The notes below the pieces were generated by a model that worked only from the letters and a program-made list of their open reading frames with translations, made no database searches and had not been told where the DNA came from. Positions 51,680-63,549 of a DNA stretch of 64,000 bases are shown here, piece after piece (the first letter of the stretch is position 1; every line of letters begins with the position of its first letter). Made by a program: the position numbers and the translations under genes. Source of the DNA: Actinomycetales bacterium (lineage in GTDB: Bacteria; Actinomycetota; Actinomycetes; Actinomycetales; Microbacteriaceae); contig JAFKEN010000007.1 of NCBI GenBank assembly GCA_017308515.1, forward strand, positions 1 to 64,000, read 5' to 3'.

Positions 51680-52695
51680 TCATCGACTGCCACGGCCACT
51701 ACACGACCGCCCCGGCCGCCCACACCGACTGGCGTGCGGCTCAGCTCGCGGCGTTCCGCGCGGGGGAGCCGACCCCGGCCTACCCGGAGATCTCCGACGA
51801 CGAGATCCGCGAGTCGATCGAGCAGAACCAGCTGCGACTGATCACCGAGCGCGGCAGCGACGTCACGATCTTCTCCCCGCGCGCGAGCGCGATGGGCCAC
51901 CACGAGGGCGACCAGCGCATCAGCGCCGAGTGGACGCGCGCCTGCAACGACCTCATCGCGCGGGTCGTGGGTCTGTTCCCCGAGAGCTTCGTGGGGGTCG
52001 GTCAGCTGCCGCAGTCGCCCGGAGCCGACCTGAGCGCGAGCATCGCGGAGCTCGACCGGGTCGTCACCGAGCTCGGGTTCGTGGGGGTCAACCTCAACCC
52101 CGACCCGAGCGGCGGACTGTGGCAGACCGTGCCGCTCACCGACCGGTACTGGTACCCGCTCTACGAGCGCATGGTCGAGCTCGACGTGCCGGCGATGGTG
52201 CACGTCTCGGCCTCGGCGAACCCGAACTTCCACGCGACCGGCGCCCACTACATGAACGCCGACACGACCGCGTTCATGCAGCTGATCCAGGGCGACCTGT
52301 TCGCCGACTTCCCGAGTCTGCGGCTGATCATCCCGCACGGCGGCGGCGCCGTGCCCTACCACTGGGGCCGGTACCGCGGGCTCGCCGACATGCTGGGGCA
52401 GCCCGCGCTCGACGGGCACCTCATGAACAACGTGTTCTTCGACACCTGCGTCTACCACCAGCCCGGCATCGACCTGCTCGTCGACGTCATCGACACGAAG
52501 AACGTGCTGTTCGGCTCGGAGATGATCGGCGCGGTGCGCGGCATCGACCCGACCACCGGGAACTACTTCGACGACACGAAGCGGTACATCGACGCCGCGG
52601 CGCTCGACGACGACGCGAGGGCGGCGATCTTCGAGGGCAACGCACGGCGCGTCTTCCCGCGTCTCGACGCGATCCTGACCGGGCAGGGGCGGTGA
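51676..52695 (+). CDS. ligJ: 4-oxalomesaconate hydratase (amidohydrolase family)
   Basis: The protein is 339 residues from GTG 51676. It is a cog2159-type amidohydrolase with metal ligands in MIIDCHGHY, a His in AMVHVSASANPNFHATGAHY, PHGGGAVPYHWGRYRGL and an Asp/Glu-region LFGSEMIGAVRG. LigJ adds water to 4-oxalomesaconate to give 4-carboxy-4-hydroxy-2-oxoadipate. Its start overlaps the ligU stop as GTGA. LigI follows within a few bases. Confidence 0.9.
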   Translation: MIIDCHGHYTTAPAAHTDWRAAQLAAFRAGEPTPAYPEISDDEIRESIEQNQLRLITERGSDVTIFSPRASAMGHHEGDQRISAEWTRACNDLIARVVGLFPESFVGVGQLPQSPGADLSASIAELDRVVTELGFVGVNLNPDPSGGLWQTVPLTDRYWYPLYERMVELDVPAMVHVSASANPNFHATGAHYMNADTTAFMQLIQGDLFADFPSLRLIIPHGGGAVPYHWGRYRGLADMLGQPALDGHLMNNVFFDTCVYHQPGIDLLVDVIDTKNVLFGSEMIGAVRGIDPTTGNYFDDTKRYIDAAALDDDARAAIFEGNARRVFPRLDAILTGQGR

Positions 52696-52697
52696 CG

Positions 52698-54917
<2,220 letters not shown>

Positions 54918-54918
<1 letters not shown>

Positions 54919-55865
54919 TGGTCGCCCTCGCCGTCGTCGGGCTCGGGGCCTTCGGAACGAAGCACCTCGACGCCCTGAAGGAGATCCCCGAGGCCGAGAT
55001 CCGCTACGTCGCGCACTCGACGCAGGAGGTGGCCGACGAGGTCGCCGCCCAGTACGGCGCGCAGCGCGGGTTCGACGACTACACCGAGCTGCTCGCCCAG
55101 GACGACCTCGACGGCGTGCTGCTCGCGACGCCGACGCAGATGCACCACGCGCAGACCCTCGAGGCGCTCGCGGCGGGCAAGCACGTCATGGTCGAGATCC
55201 CGATGGCCGACTCGCTCGCCGGCGTGCGGGAGATCGTGGATGCGGCGGCCGCCTCCGGCCGGGTCGCGATGGCCGGGCACACCCGGCGCTTCAACCCCTC
55301 GCACCAGTACCTGCACCGCCGGATCGAGGAGGGCGAGTTCGCGATCCAGCAGATGGACGTGCAGACCTACTTCTTCCGCCGCACCAACATGAACGCGCTC
55401 GGCAAGCCGCGCTCGTGGACCGACCACCTGCTCTGGCACCACGCGGCGCACACCGTCGACCTGTTCCAGTACCAGACCGGTGAGCGCGTCGTGACGGCGA
55501 ACGCGATCCAGGGGCCGAAGCACCCCGAGCTCGGCATCGCGATGGACATGTCGATCCAGCTGAAGTCGGAGAGCGGCAAGATCTGCACGCTCTCGCTCTC
55601 GTTCAACAACGACGGGCCCCTGGGCACCTTCTTCCGCTACATCGGCGACACCGGCACCTACATCGCCCGCTACGACGACCTCGTCACGGGCACGGAGGAG
55701 CCGGTCGACCTGACCGGCGTCGCGGTGTCGAGCAACGGCATCGAGCTGCAGGATCGCGAGTTCGTCGCCGCGATCGCCGAAGGCCGCGAGCCCAACTCGA
55801 GCGTCGCGCAGGTGCTGCCGTGCTACGAGGTGCTCGACCGGCTGCAGCAGCAACTGGACTACTGA
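54918..55865 (+). CDS. ligC: 4-carboxy-2-hydroxymuconate-6-semialdehyde dehydrogenase
   Basis: The 315-residue GFO/IDH/MocA-fold oxidoreductase has a Rossmann start VVGLGAFGTKHLDAL, LLATPTQMHHAQTLEALAAGKHVMVEIPMADS and the C-terminal domain with TRRFNPSHQYLHRRIEEG and WHHAAHTVDLF. LigC oxidises the cyclised semialdehyde to 2-pyrone-4,6-dicarboxylate with NADP+, the substrate of LigI. Its ATG overlaps the ligB stop. It is the last gene of the operon; no transporter gene is linked. Confidence 0.95.
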
Positions 55866-55991
55866 CTCCGGCGGGACCTTCGGCCCGTCCGTCGCGGGCG
55901 CGTCGCTCGTACTCTCGATCTCGCGGGGCCCTGTCTCGGCTGGCGAGGGCTCCCCGAGTGGCGCGCGGAGCGCGCACGGAGGCAGGGCACC

Positions 55992-56198
55992 ATGGTTCCC
56001 TTCGGATTCGATCAGACCAACGGACGCGTCGACCGGCTCGGGGGGGAGGACGGCGGCGTGATCGCCCCCGCCGACCCCGACGAGTCGATCCAGGGGTTCG
56101 TGCAGCGGATCATGGCGGTGCCGCGCATCGGGCGCGGCACGAGCGTGGTCGACCGCGACCCGAGCATCACGGCCTACAGCGAGGAGGGCGTGCGCTGA
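55992..56198 (+). CDS. Small hypothetical protein, 68 residues
   Basis: A short frame starts at ATG 55992 after GGAGGCAGGG, a good ribosome site. The product is acidic with DESIQGFVQRIMAVPRIGRGTSVVDRDPSITAYS and has no membrane segment. I recognise no family. It stands alone downstream of ligC and convergent with the DUF1932 gene. Codon use is like the surrounding genes, so expression is plausible. Confidence 0.5.
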   Translation: MVPFGFDQTNGRVDRLGGEDGGVIAPADPDESIQGFVQRIMAVPRIGRGTSVVDRDPSITAYSEEGVR

Positions 56199-56261
56199 GC
56201 CTGGCGGTCGAGCCCGCTGTGATCACGGCCTCGACCGTCGCCGCGCGTGCGGGCTCGACCG

Positions 56262-56996
56262 TCAGCGGGCGTGCGGGATCTTGCGGCTGTGCAGCAGCCG
56301 CGAGTGGGTGAGCCCGATGCCGTCGGTCATCGTCGGCTCGTAGCCGGCCTCGGCGAGCATCTCGCTGACGTCGGTGAGCTCGAGCTGACGCGTCTTGTGG
56401 TGCTCGGCGGTGTCGCGCAGCAGCGCCTGGGCCGACGCGGCGGAGGCCTCCTCGAACCAGCGCAGGATCTCGGCGTGCGCGCCGGCGTCGTCGCCGAGCA
56501 CCTCGGCCGCCCACAGCACGTCGACGAGGGTCGCCGCGACGCCCTTCACGAGCAGGCTGTGGAGCTGCGCCCGGGTCGAGGCCGCGCCGACCTCTTCCGA
56601 GACGGCCTCCGCGTCGACCCCGAGGTCGGCGAGCAGCTCCGCGATAGCGGGCGCTCCGGGCCCCGCCAGCAGCATGCGCCGCCCGTCGGGGTCGCCGGGG
56701 ATGCCCAGCACGGCCCCGTCGACGAAGGCGCCCTCCGGCAGCAGCGCGGCGAGCGCTCGCGCCCGGCTGGGCGTCAGGAGGGCGAGCGAGACGTAGCGGG
56801 CGCCGGGGGCGAGCCGGGGTGCGGTCGCCTGCGCGAGCCGGCGGGCCGTCATCGGCGTTCCCACGGCGAGCACGAGCGTCGCGTCGTCGAGCCTCTCCTC
56901 GTCGAGCGGCTCGAGCCCGGCGGCGCGCAGCCGCTCGGCGATCGCGGCGCCGCCGTCGGCGAGGCCGAGGACGGCGATCCGGGGACTGTCGCTCAT
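56262..56996 (-). CDS. NAD(P)-dependent oxidoreductase with DUF1932 domain
   Basis: The 244-residue protein has an N-terminal 6-phosphogluconate-dehydrogenase-like Rossmann domain (IAVLGLADGGAAIAERLRAAGLEPL; FVDGAVLGIPGDPDG) and a C-terminal helical DUF1932 domain (about 165-235; LHSLLVKGVAATLVDVLWAAEVLGDDAGAHAEILRWFEEAS). The glycine motif GLADGG is less canonical than GxGxxG. Family members are 3-hydroxyacid-type dehydrogenases; the substrate is unknown. It is short but complete. Confidence 0.8.
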   Translation of the reverse strand: MSDSPRIAVLGLADGGAAIAERLRAAGLEPLDEERLDDATLVLAVGTPMTARRLAQATAPRLAPGARYVSLALLTPSRARALAALLPEGAFVDGAVLGIPGDPDGRRMLLAGPGAPAIAELLADLGVDAEAVSEEVGAASTRAQLHSLLVKGVAATLVDVLWAAEVLGDDAGAHAEILRWFEEASAASAQALLRDTAEHHKTRQLELTDVSEMLAEAGYEPTMTDGIGLTHSRLLHSRKIPHAR

Positions 56997-57083
56997 GCGC
57001 CCAGTCTCTCAGGCGCCGCCTTCGGCGCCGTCTTTTCGCACCCGCGCGCGAACGGTCGGCGTCGGGTGCGGATTCTCGCCGCC

Positions 57084-58058
<975 letters not shown>

Positions 58059-58060
58059 GC

Positions 58061-58131
58061 TCCGCCGCCAGGATTCGAACCTGGACCTCACGGCTCCAAA
58101 GGCCGTCGTGCTGCCGTTACACCACAGCGGA
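58061..58131 (-). tRNA. tRNA-Gln (anticodon UUG)
   Basis: Read on the minus strand, acceptor arms TCCGCTG and CGGCGGA pair (one G-T). The anticodon stem ACGGC/GCCGT encloses the loop CTTTGGA with anticodon TTG. The T arm has GGTTCGAATCC. CCA is not encoded. The 71-nt gene is followed after 2 nt by the aldo/keto reductase start. Confidence 0.95.
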
Positions 58132-58257
58132 TCGCCGCCGGCCGGCGGCGTCTCCAGTCTCCCAGAACGACGCGGCTCGCCCCGTGCCGCCGCCCCGGCC
58201 CGACCGCAGCGGGTCGAGCCGGGGCCGGGCGCGGGGCGGCGAGGCGCCGGACGTCGG

Positions 58258-59706
58258 CTAGGCCGCCGCCTCCGCCTCGAGCTCCTCGGCGAGCACCCGT
58301 GCCTGGCCGACCGGGATCGGCTCGGTCACGGGGCGCGGCACCCGCGCGAGGAACGGCGTCACGGCGCCGGCGAGCGCGAGCGCACCGCCGACGACGAAGG
58401 CGGCGACGTACGCGCCCTCGGTCGGCAGGCCCGCCGCGTCGACGGTGCCGGCGACGACCGCGGTGAAGACGGTCGTGCCCAGCGCGCCCCCGATGGTGCG
58501 GATGTTGGAGTTCATGCCGGTGGCGATCCCGATCTGGTCGCCCGAGACCGCCCGCACGATGACGTTCGGTGTGGTGGAGGTCACGAGGCCCGTGCCGATT
58601 CCGAGCACCAGCGCGGCGAGCGCGAACTGCCACACCTCCGCGTGGAAGGCCGCGATCCCGAGGCTCGCGAGCCCGGTCAGCGCGGCCCCGGAGGCGAGCA
58701 GCACGCGCAGCGGGAACACCCGGGTGAGCGGTCCGAGCACGAGCCCCACGGTCGCGATCGCGACGAGCATCGGCAGCATGATGATGCCGACCGCGCTCAC
58801 GGTGGCCCCGAGCCCCCATCCGGTCGTCGCGGGGGTCTCGGCCAGACGCGGCAGGAACGCCCAGACGCCGAACATCGCGGCACCGGTGAACAGCGCGGTG
58901 GCATTGCTCGTCCAGACGGCGGGGATGCGCATCATGCGCATGTCGACGAGCGGCGCATGCGAGCGGATCTCGACGGCCACCCAGGCGACGAGCAGCACCG
59001 CGGCGAGCACGAAGAGGCCGACGACGAGCGGCGAGCCCCAGCCCCACTGCGCCCCGGAGCTCAGCGGCAGCAGCAGGGCGACGAGCCAGCCCGACAGCAG
59101 CACGGCCGGCACGGGGTCGATGCGGCCGGGGCGGCGCACCGCCGGCACGCCGGAGCGCAGCAGGAGGGTGATCGCGAGCGCGGTCAGGGCGACGGGGATC
59201 ACGAACAGCCACCGCCATCCGATGGTCTCCGACACCGGGCCGGCCACCACGGTGCCGAGGCCGGAGCCGACCGCCATGATGGCCGCGAGGATCCCGATGG
59301 TGCCGGCGACGCGCTGCGGCGGCACGGCGTCGCGCACGAGTCCGAAGGCGAGCGGGAAGGCGGCGCCGCCGAGGCCCTGCAGCACGCGGGCGGCGAGCAG
59401 CAGCTCGAGGGTGGGGGCGAAGGCGGCCGCGACGCTGCCGACGGCGACCGCCAGCAGCGCGACGAGCATCACGCGGCGTCGGCCGACGAGGTCGCCGGCC
59501 CGGCCGAGCAGGGGGGTGGCGACGGCGGCCGTGATGAGCCACGCCGTCAGCGTCCAGGTGACGCCGACCGCGTCGGCGTGCAGGTCGGCGCCGATGGCGC
59601 CGAGGGCGGGGATGAGCAGGGACTGCAGCGACGCGACGGCCGCGATGCCCGTGCCCGCGGCGGCGACCGCGGCGCGGGGACGGAGGACGGGGGATGCCTG
59701 AGGCAT
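58258..59706 (-). CDS. MFS drug efflux transporter (DHA2-like, 14 helices)
   Basis: The 482-residue transporter has TWTLTAWLITAAVATPLLGRAGDLVGRRRVML (motif A), ARVLQGLGGAAFPLAFGLVRD (motif B) and GSGLGTVVAGPVSETIGWRWLFVIPV (motif C), with about 14 membrane helices, the DHA2 layout of proton-driven drug exporters. It is divergent from a TetR gene and likely repressed by it. The ATG complementary to 59704-59706 is chosen; GAAAGG lies a few bases before it on that strand. Confidence 0.92.
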   Translation of the reverse strand: MPQASPVLRPRAAVAAAGTGIAAVASLQSLLIPALGAIGADLHADAVGVTWTLTAWLITAAVATPLLGRAGDLVGRRRVMLVALLAVAVGSVAAAFAPTLELLLAARVLQGLGGAAFPLAFGLVRDAVPPQRVAGTIGILAAIMAVGSGLGTVVAGPVSETIGWRWLFVIPVALTALAITLLLRSGVPAVRRPGRIDPVPAVLLSGWLVALLLPLSSGAQWGWGSPLVVGLFVLAAVLLVAWVAVEIRSHAPLVDMRMMRIPAVWTSNATALFTGAAMFGVWAFLPRLAETPATTGWGLGATVSAVGIIMLPMLVAIATVGLVLGPLTRVFPLRVLLASGAALTGLASLGIAAFHAEVWQFALAALVLGIGTGLVTSTTPNVIVRAVSGDQIGIATGMNSNIRTIGGALGTTVFTAVVAGTVDAAGLPTEGAYVAAFVVGGALALAGAVTPFLARVPRPVTEPIPVGQARVLAEELEAEAAA

Positions 59707-59817
59707 GAGCGCCTTTCGGAAGGGGGTCTCGCGAGGAGCGAGGAGATGCGCCGGGCGGATGCGGGGCGTAGAGTGGAGGTGGACTCCGAATGGAGGGGGC
59801 CTCCGGTTAGAGATTAG

Positions 59818-59832
59818 CGGAGGCTGCCTCCG
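59818..59832. promoter_or_regulatory. TetR-type operator in the MFS/tetR gap
   Basis: CGGAGGC-T-GCCTCCG is a perfect 15-bp palindrome, 23 bp before the tetR ATG. Related half sites occur just upstream: CTCC-GAAT-GGAG at about 59784-59795 and a GGAGG/CCTCC pair at about 59792-59804. The cluster probably binds the repressor for both divergent genes. Confidence 0.75.
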
Positions 59833-59855
59833 TTTTGCAAGTCCGGGAGGAACCC

Positions 59856-60440
59856 ATGGTCAGCAGGGCCGAGCAGATGCTCGAGGAGCGTCGTCCGGCG
59901 CGCGCCGACGCGCGCCGCAACTTCGACGCGCTGCTGCGCGCCGCGGCCCAGGAGTTCGCCGAGCGCGGCGTCGACGCCTCGCTCGAGGACATCGCCAAGC
60001 GCGCGGGGGTCGGCATCGGCACGCTCTACCGCAACTTCCCCACCCGCGACGCGCTCATCGAGCTCGCCTACCTCGGCGAACTCGTCGAGGTCACGGCGCT
60101 CGCCCAGCGGCTCGGCGACGAGCCGGCCGCCCTCGCCTTCGCGACCTGGCTCGAACGGGTCACCGACTACCTCGCCACCAAGAAGGTGCTGCTCGAGGGG
60201 CTCACGCGGGACTCCCCGCTGCTCGCCTCCTGCCGGGGCGTGCTCTTCGACGCCGGGGAGCCGCTGCTCGCGCGGGCGCAGGGCGCGGGCGCGGTGCGTT
60301 CCGACGTGGGGATCGACGACGTGATCCGCCTGCTCATGGGGGTCGCGGGCGTCGCCTACCCCGATGCGTCGCAGCGCGACCGGGTGATCCGCATCGCCCT
60401 CGACGGCCTGCGCCCGGATCCCGCACCCGCCGCGGTCTGA
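59856..60440 (+). CDS. TetR-family repressor
   Basis: The 194-residue protein has a TetR HTH (ADARRNFDALLRAAAQEFAERGVDASLEDIAKRAGVGIGTLYRNFPTRDALIELAY) and a helical ligand-binding domain. ATG 59856 follows GGGAGG; TTG 59835 would add seven residues. It is divergent from the MFS exporter and most likely represses it until a drug-like ligand binds. glmU starts 35 bp downstream from its own promoter. Confidence 0.93.
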   Translation: MVSRAEQMLEERRPARADARRNFDALLRAAAQEFAERGVDASLEDIAKRAGVGIGTLYRNFPTRDALIELAYLGELVEVTALAQRLGDEPAALAFATWLERVTDYLATKKVLLEGLTRDSPLLASCRGVLFDAGEPLLARAQGAGAVRSDVGIDDVIRLLMGVAGVAYPDASQRDRVIRIALDGLRPDPAPAAV

Positions 60441-60475
60441 CGGAGCGCCCGACCGCGCCGACTACCCTGGCGAGC

Positions 60476-61942
60476 ATGACCGACTCGCGCCTCGCCGTCA
60501 TCGTGCTCGCCGCCGGAGCCGGCACCCGCATGAAGTCGCGCACCGCGAAGGTGCTGCACCCGCTCGCGGGGGTGCCGCTCGTCGGGCACGTGCTCGCCAC
60601 CGCGCGCGAGCTCGGCCCCGCGCACGTCGTCGCCGTCGTGCGGCACCAGCGCGACGCGGTCGCCGCCGCGATCGCCGAGCTCATGCCCGAGGCGCTCATC
60701 GCCGACCAGGACGAGGTGCCCGGCACCGGCCGCGCGGTGGAGCTCGGCCTCGCGGCGCTCCCGGGGGACTTCGACGGCGACATCGTCGTCGTCTCGGGCG
60801 ACGTGCCCCTGCTCGACGCCGTCACCCTCGCCGAGCTGATCGAGCAGCACCGCACGGCCGCCGCCTCCGCGACCGTGCTGAGCGCGATCGTCGACGACGC
60901 CACCGGGTACGGGCGCATCGTGCGCGGCGGCGATGGATCCCTCGAGCGGATCGTCGAGCAGAAGGACGCGAGCGACGCCGAGCTCGCGATCACCGAGATC
61001 AACTCGGGCACCTACGTCTTCGCCGGCGCGAGCCTGCGCACCCACCTGCCGGCGATCGGCACCGACAACGCGCAGGGCGAGAAGTACCTCACCGACGTCA
61101 TCGGCCTGCTGCGCGCCGCCGGGCAGAGCGTCGGCGCCCGGCCCGCGCCCGACGCCTGGCTCGTCGAGGGCGTCAACGACCGCGTGCAGCTCGCCCGCGC
61201 CGCCGGGCGGATGAACGCGATGATCGTGCGCGGCTGGCAGCTCGCGGGCGTCACGGTGCGCGACCCCGCGAGCACCTGGATCGACGCGCGCGCGACGCTC
61301 GCCGAGGACGTCGAGCTGCTGCCGAACACCCACCTCGAGGGCGCCACCACCGTCGGCGCCGGGGCGCGCATCGGACCCGACACCACCCTCGTCGACTGCG
61401 AGGTCGGCGAGGACGCCGTCGTCACGCGCACCCAGGCCGAGCTCGCCGTGTTCGGCGCCCGCGCGAACGTCGGCCCGTGGGCCTACATCCGCCCCGGCAC
61501 CGAGCTCGCCGAGGACGGCAAGATCGGCACCTTCGTCGAGACCAAGAACGCGCGAATCGGCGCCGGCAGCAAGGTGCCGCACCTCTCCTACGTCGGCGAC
61601 ACGACGGTCGGCGAGGGATCCAACATCGGCGCCGGCACCATCACCGCCAACTACGACGGGGTCGCCAAGCACCGCACGAGCGTCGGATCGCACGTGCGCA
61701 CCGGATCCCACAACGTCTTCGTCGCGCCCGTCACCATCGGCGACGGCGCCTACACCGGCGCGGGAACCGTCGTGCGCAAGGACGTGCCGCCGGGCGCGCT
61801 CGCGGTGAACCAGGCGCCGCAGCGCAACGTCGAGCGCTGGGTCGCCGCGAACCGGCCCGGCACCGCGGCCGCGGAGGCCGCCGCCCGGGCATCCGCCGAG
61901 GGCTCCGGCGGGGCGCCCGACGGCGCCGGAGCCGCCGACTAG
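60476..61942 (+). CDS. glmU: Bifunctional GlmU: UDP-GlcNAc pyrophosphorylase / GlcN-1-P acetyltransferase
   Basis: The 488-residue protein has the N-terminal nucleotidyltransferase LAAGAGTRMKSRTAKVLHPLAG, VVSGDVPLLD and EINSGTYVF, then a left-handed beta-helix (about 255-460) with IRPGTELAEDGKIGTFVETKNARIG, GAGTITANYDGVAKHRT and the acetyl-CoA site GAGTVVRKDVPPGALAV. It makes UDP-GlcNAc for peptidoglycan. TACCCT seven bases before ATG 60476 points to a leaderless mRNA. The last 30 residues are a low-complexity Ala/Gly tail. prs follows 39 bp later, a common actinobacterial pairing. Confidence 0.97.
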   Translation: MTDSRLAVIVLAAGAGTRMKSRTAKVLHPLAGVPLVGHVLATARELGPAHVVAVVRHQRDAVAAAIAELMPEALIADQDEVPGTGRAVELGLAALPGDFDGDIVVVSGDVPLLDAVTLAELIEQHRTAAASATVLSAIVDDATGYGRIVRGGDGSLERIVEQKDASDAELAITEINSGTYVFAGASLRTHLPAIGTDNAQGEKYLTDVIGLLRAAGQSVGARPAPDAWLVEGVNDRVQLARAAGRMNAMIVRGWQLAGVTVRDPASTWIDARATLAEDVELLPNTHLEGATTVGAGARIGPDTTLVDCEVGEDAVVTRTQAELAVFGARANVGPWAYIRPGTELAEDGKIGTFVETKNARIGAGSKVPHLSYVGDTTVGEGSNIGAGTITANYDGVAKHRTSVGSHVRTGSHNVFVAPVTIGDGAYTGAGTVVRKDVPPGALAVNQAPQRNVERWVAANRPGTAAAEAAARASAEGSGGAPDGAGAAD

Positions 61943-61981
61943 ACTGAAGGTCCGAGCCCGAATCCCCCAGGAAGGCGGAGC

Positions 61982-62956
61982 GTGTCGGCCATCAAGATCA
62001 CCGGCGAGAAGCGCATGGTGCTGGTGACCGGTCGGGCCCACCCTCAGCTCGCCCACGACGTCGCCCGCGAGCTCGGCACCGAACTGGTCGGCTCCGACAC
62101 CCGCACCTTCGCCTCGGGCGAGATCTACGCGCGGTTCGAGGAGAGCGTGCGCGGCTGCGACATGTTCCTCATCCAGTCGCACACGGCGCCGATCAACGAG
62201 TGGCTCATGGAGCAGCTCATCATGGTCGACGCCGCCAAGCGCGCGAGCGCGAAGCGCATCACGGTCGTCGCTCCCTACTACCCCTATTCCCGGCAGGACA
62301 AGAAGGGCCGCGGTCGCGAGCCCATCTCGGCGCGCCTGGTCGCCGACCTGTTCAAGGCCGCCGGTGCCGACCGGATCATGAGCGTCGACCTGCACGCCGC
62401 GCAGATCCAGGGCTTCTTCGACGGGCCCGTCGATCACCTCTTCGCCATGCCCGTGCTGCTCGAGCACATCCAGGGCCTCGACGTGCCCAAGCTCACCGTC
62501 GTCAGCCCCGACATGGGCCGCGTGCGGGTCGCCGACGTCTGGAGCGACAAGCTCGGTGCTCCGCTCGCGATCATCCACAAGCGCCGCGATCCGATGGTCA
62601 TGAACCAGGTCACCGTGCACGAGATCGTCGGCGAGGTCGAGGGCCGCACCTGCCTGCTCGTCGACGACATGATCGACTCCGGTCGCACCATCGTGAAGGC
62701 CGCCGAGGCGCTCAAGAAGAACGGCGCCGACGGCGTCATCGTCGCCGCGACCCACGCGATCTTCTCCGACCCCGCGGCCGAGATCCTGCAGCACGAGTCG
62801 ATCGACCGCGTCGTCGTCACCGACACCCTCCCGGTGCCCGAGGAGAAGCGCTGGGATCGCCTCGAGGTTCTGTCGATCGCGCCGCTGCTCGCGCGGGCGA
62901 TCCACGAGGTGTTCGACGACGGGTCGGTCACCTCGATGTTCGACGGCGCGGCGTAG
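61982..62956 (+). CDS. prs: Ribose-phosphate pyrophosphokinase
   Basis: The 324-residue PRPP synthase starts at GTG 61982 after AAGGCGGAG. It has TFASGEIYARFEESVRG, the flexible loop YYPYSRQDKKGRGREPISARLVADL, DLHAAQIQGFFDGPVDHL and the PRPP-binding VDDMIDSGRTIVKAA. It makes PRPP from ribose-5-phosphate and ATP for nucleotide, His and Trp synthesis. TAGACT upstream at about 61939-61944 may be a -10 giving an independent transcript. Confidence 0.97.
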   Translation: MSAIKITGEKRMVLVTGRAHPQLAHDVARELGTELVGSDTRTFASGEIYARFEESVRGCDMFLIQSHTAPINEWLMEQLIMVDAAKRASAKRITVVAPYYPYSRQDKKGRGREPISARLVADLFKAAGADRIMSVDLHAAQIQGFFDGPVDHLFAMPVLLEHIQGLDVPKLTVVSPDMGRVRVADVWSDKLGAPLAIIHKRRDPMVMNQVTVHEIVGEVEGRTCLLVDDMIDSGRTIVKAAEALKKNGADGVIVAATHAIFSDPAAEILQHESIDRVVVTDTLPVPEEKRWDRLEVLSIAPLLARAIHEVFDDGSVTSMFDGAA

Positions 62957-63067
62957 CCCGAGCGCGAGCTCGTACGGAGCTGCGGATCGGTCGGGTTCCG
63001 CGCGATCGCGGTGCTGCCCGGCGCGTCTCGTCGCGCTTTCCCCAGACGGCTTCTGCGGGGCCAGTTG

Positions 63068-63088
63068 TTAGTGTTACTAAGCTATTAT
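63068..63088 (+). promoter_or_regulatory. Promoter and dyad before the marR gene at 63121
   Basis: TTAGT-GTT-ACTAA (63068-63080) is an inverted repeat in a locally AT-rich stretch, and TATTAT (63083-63088) is a good -10 hexamer directly after it. A regulator bound at the dyad would block RNA polymerase, consistent with autorepression. No gene is seen in 62957-63120. Confidence 0.55.
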
Positions 63089-63120
63089 GCTTCGTAGTAC
63101 TCAGTGATCGGAGGGACGCG

Positions 63121-63537
63121 GTGGACGACGTACTGGGCACCGAACTGCGGCGCGGCGTCATCCGGCTCTCCAGCCGGTTCCGGTCGGAGCGGATGGACGG
63201 GGAGGTCCCCGATGCGGCTCTTCTCGTGCTCCTCGCGCTCGATACCCGAGGCCCCCTGAGCCTCACCGCGTTGGCCGAGAACGCCCACGTGACCCTCGGG
63301 TCGATCAGCCAAACCGTGCGCCGACTGGAGCAGCTCGCTTACCTCGTGAAATCACGCGACAGCGTCGATCGACGTCGCGTGCTGTTCTCGTTGACCGAGT
63401 CGGGGCGTCAGGCCGTCACGGCCTCGCGTCAGTACCGCCGTGACTGGCTCAGCCGCCGGCTCGCCGAACTCAGCGACGGCGAGCGAGCCGCTCTCTCCGC
63501 CGCCGCCCCGATCTTGATCCGTCTCGCCGACTCCTGA
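63121..63537 (+). CDS. MarR-family regulator
   Basis: The 138-residue winged-helix protein has ALLVLLALDTRGPLSLTALAENAHVTLGSISQTVRRLEQLAYLVKSRDSVDRRRVLFSLTESGRQAVTASRQYRRDWL, the MarR HTH-wing pattern with DSVDRR in the wing. GTG 63121 follows GGAGGG. It ends 12 bp before a PEBP-family gene in the same direction, so the two are probably one transcript. Confidence 0.9.
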   Translation: MDDVLGTELRRGVIRLSSRFRSERMDGEVPDAALLVLLALDTRGPLSLTALAENAHVTLGSISQTVRRLEQLAYLVKSRDSVDRRRVLFSLTESGRQAVTASRQYRRDWLSRRLAELSDGERAALSAAAPILIRLADS

Positions 63538-63549
63538 AACCGGAGCATC

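Noticed and set aside
55866-55980. Terminator after ligC (CGGG-ACCTTCGG-CCCG)
   Set aside because: The stem is only four base pairs and no T-run follows.
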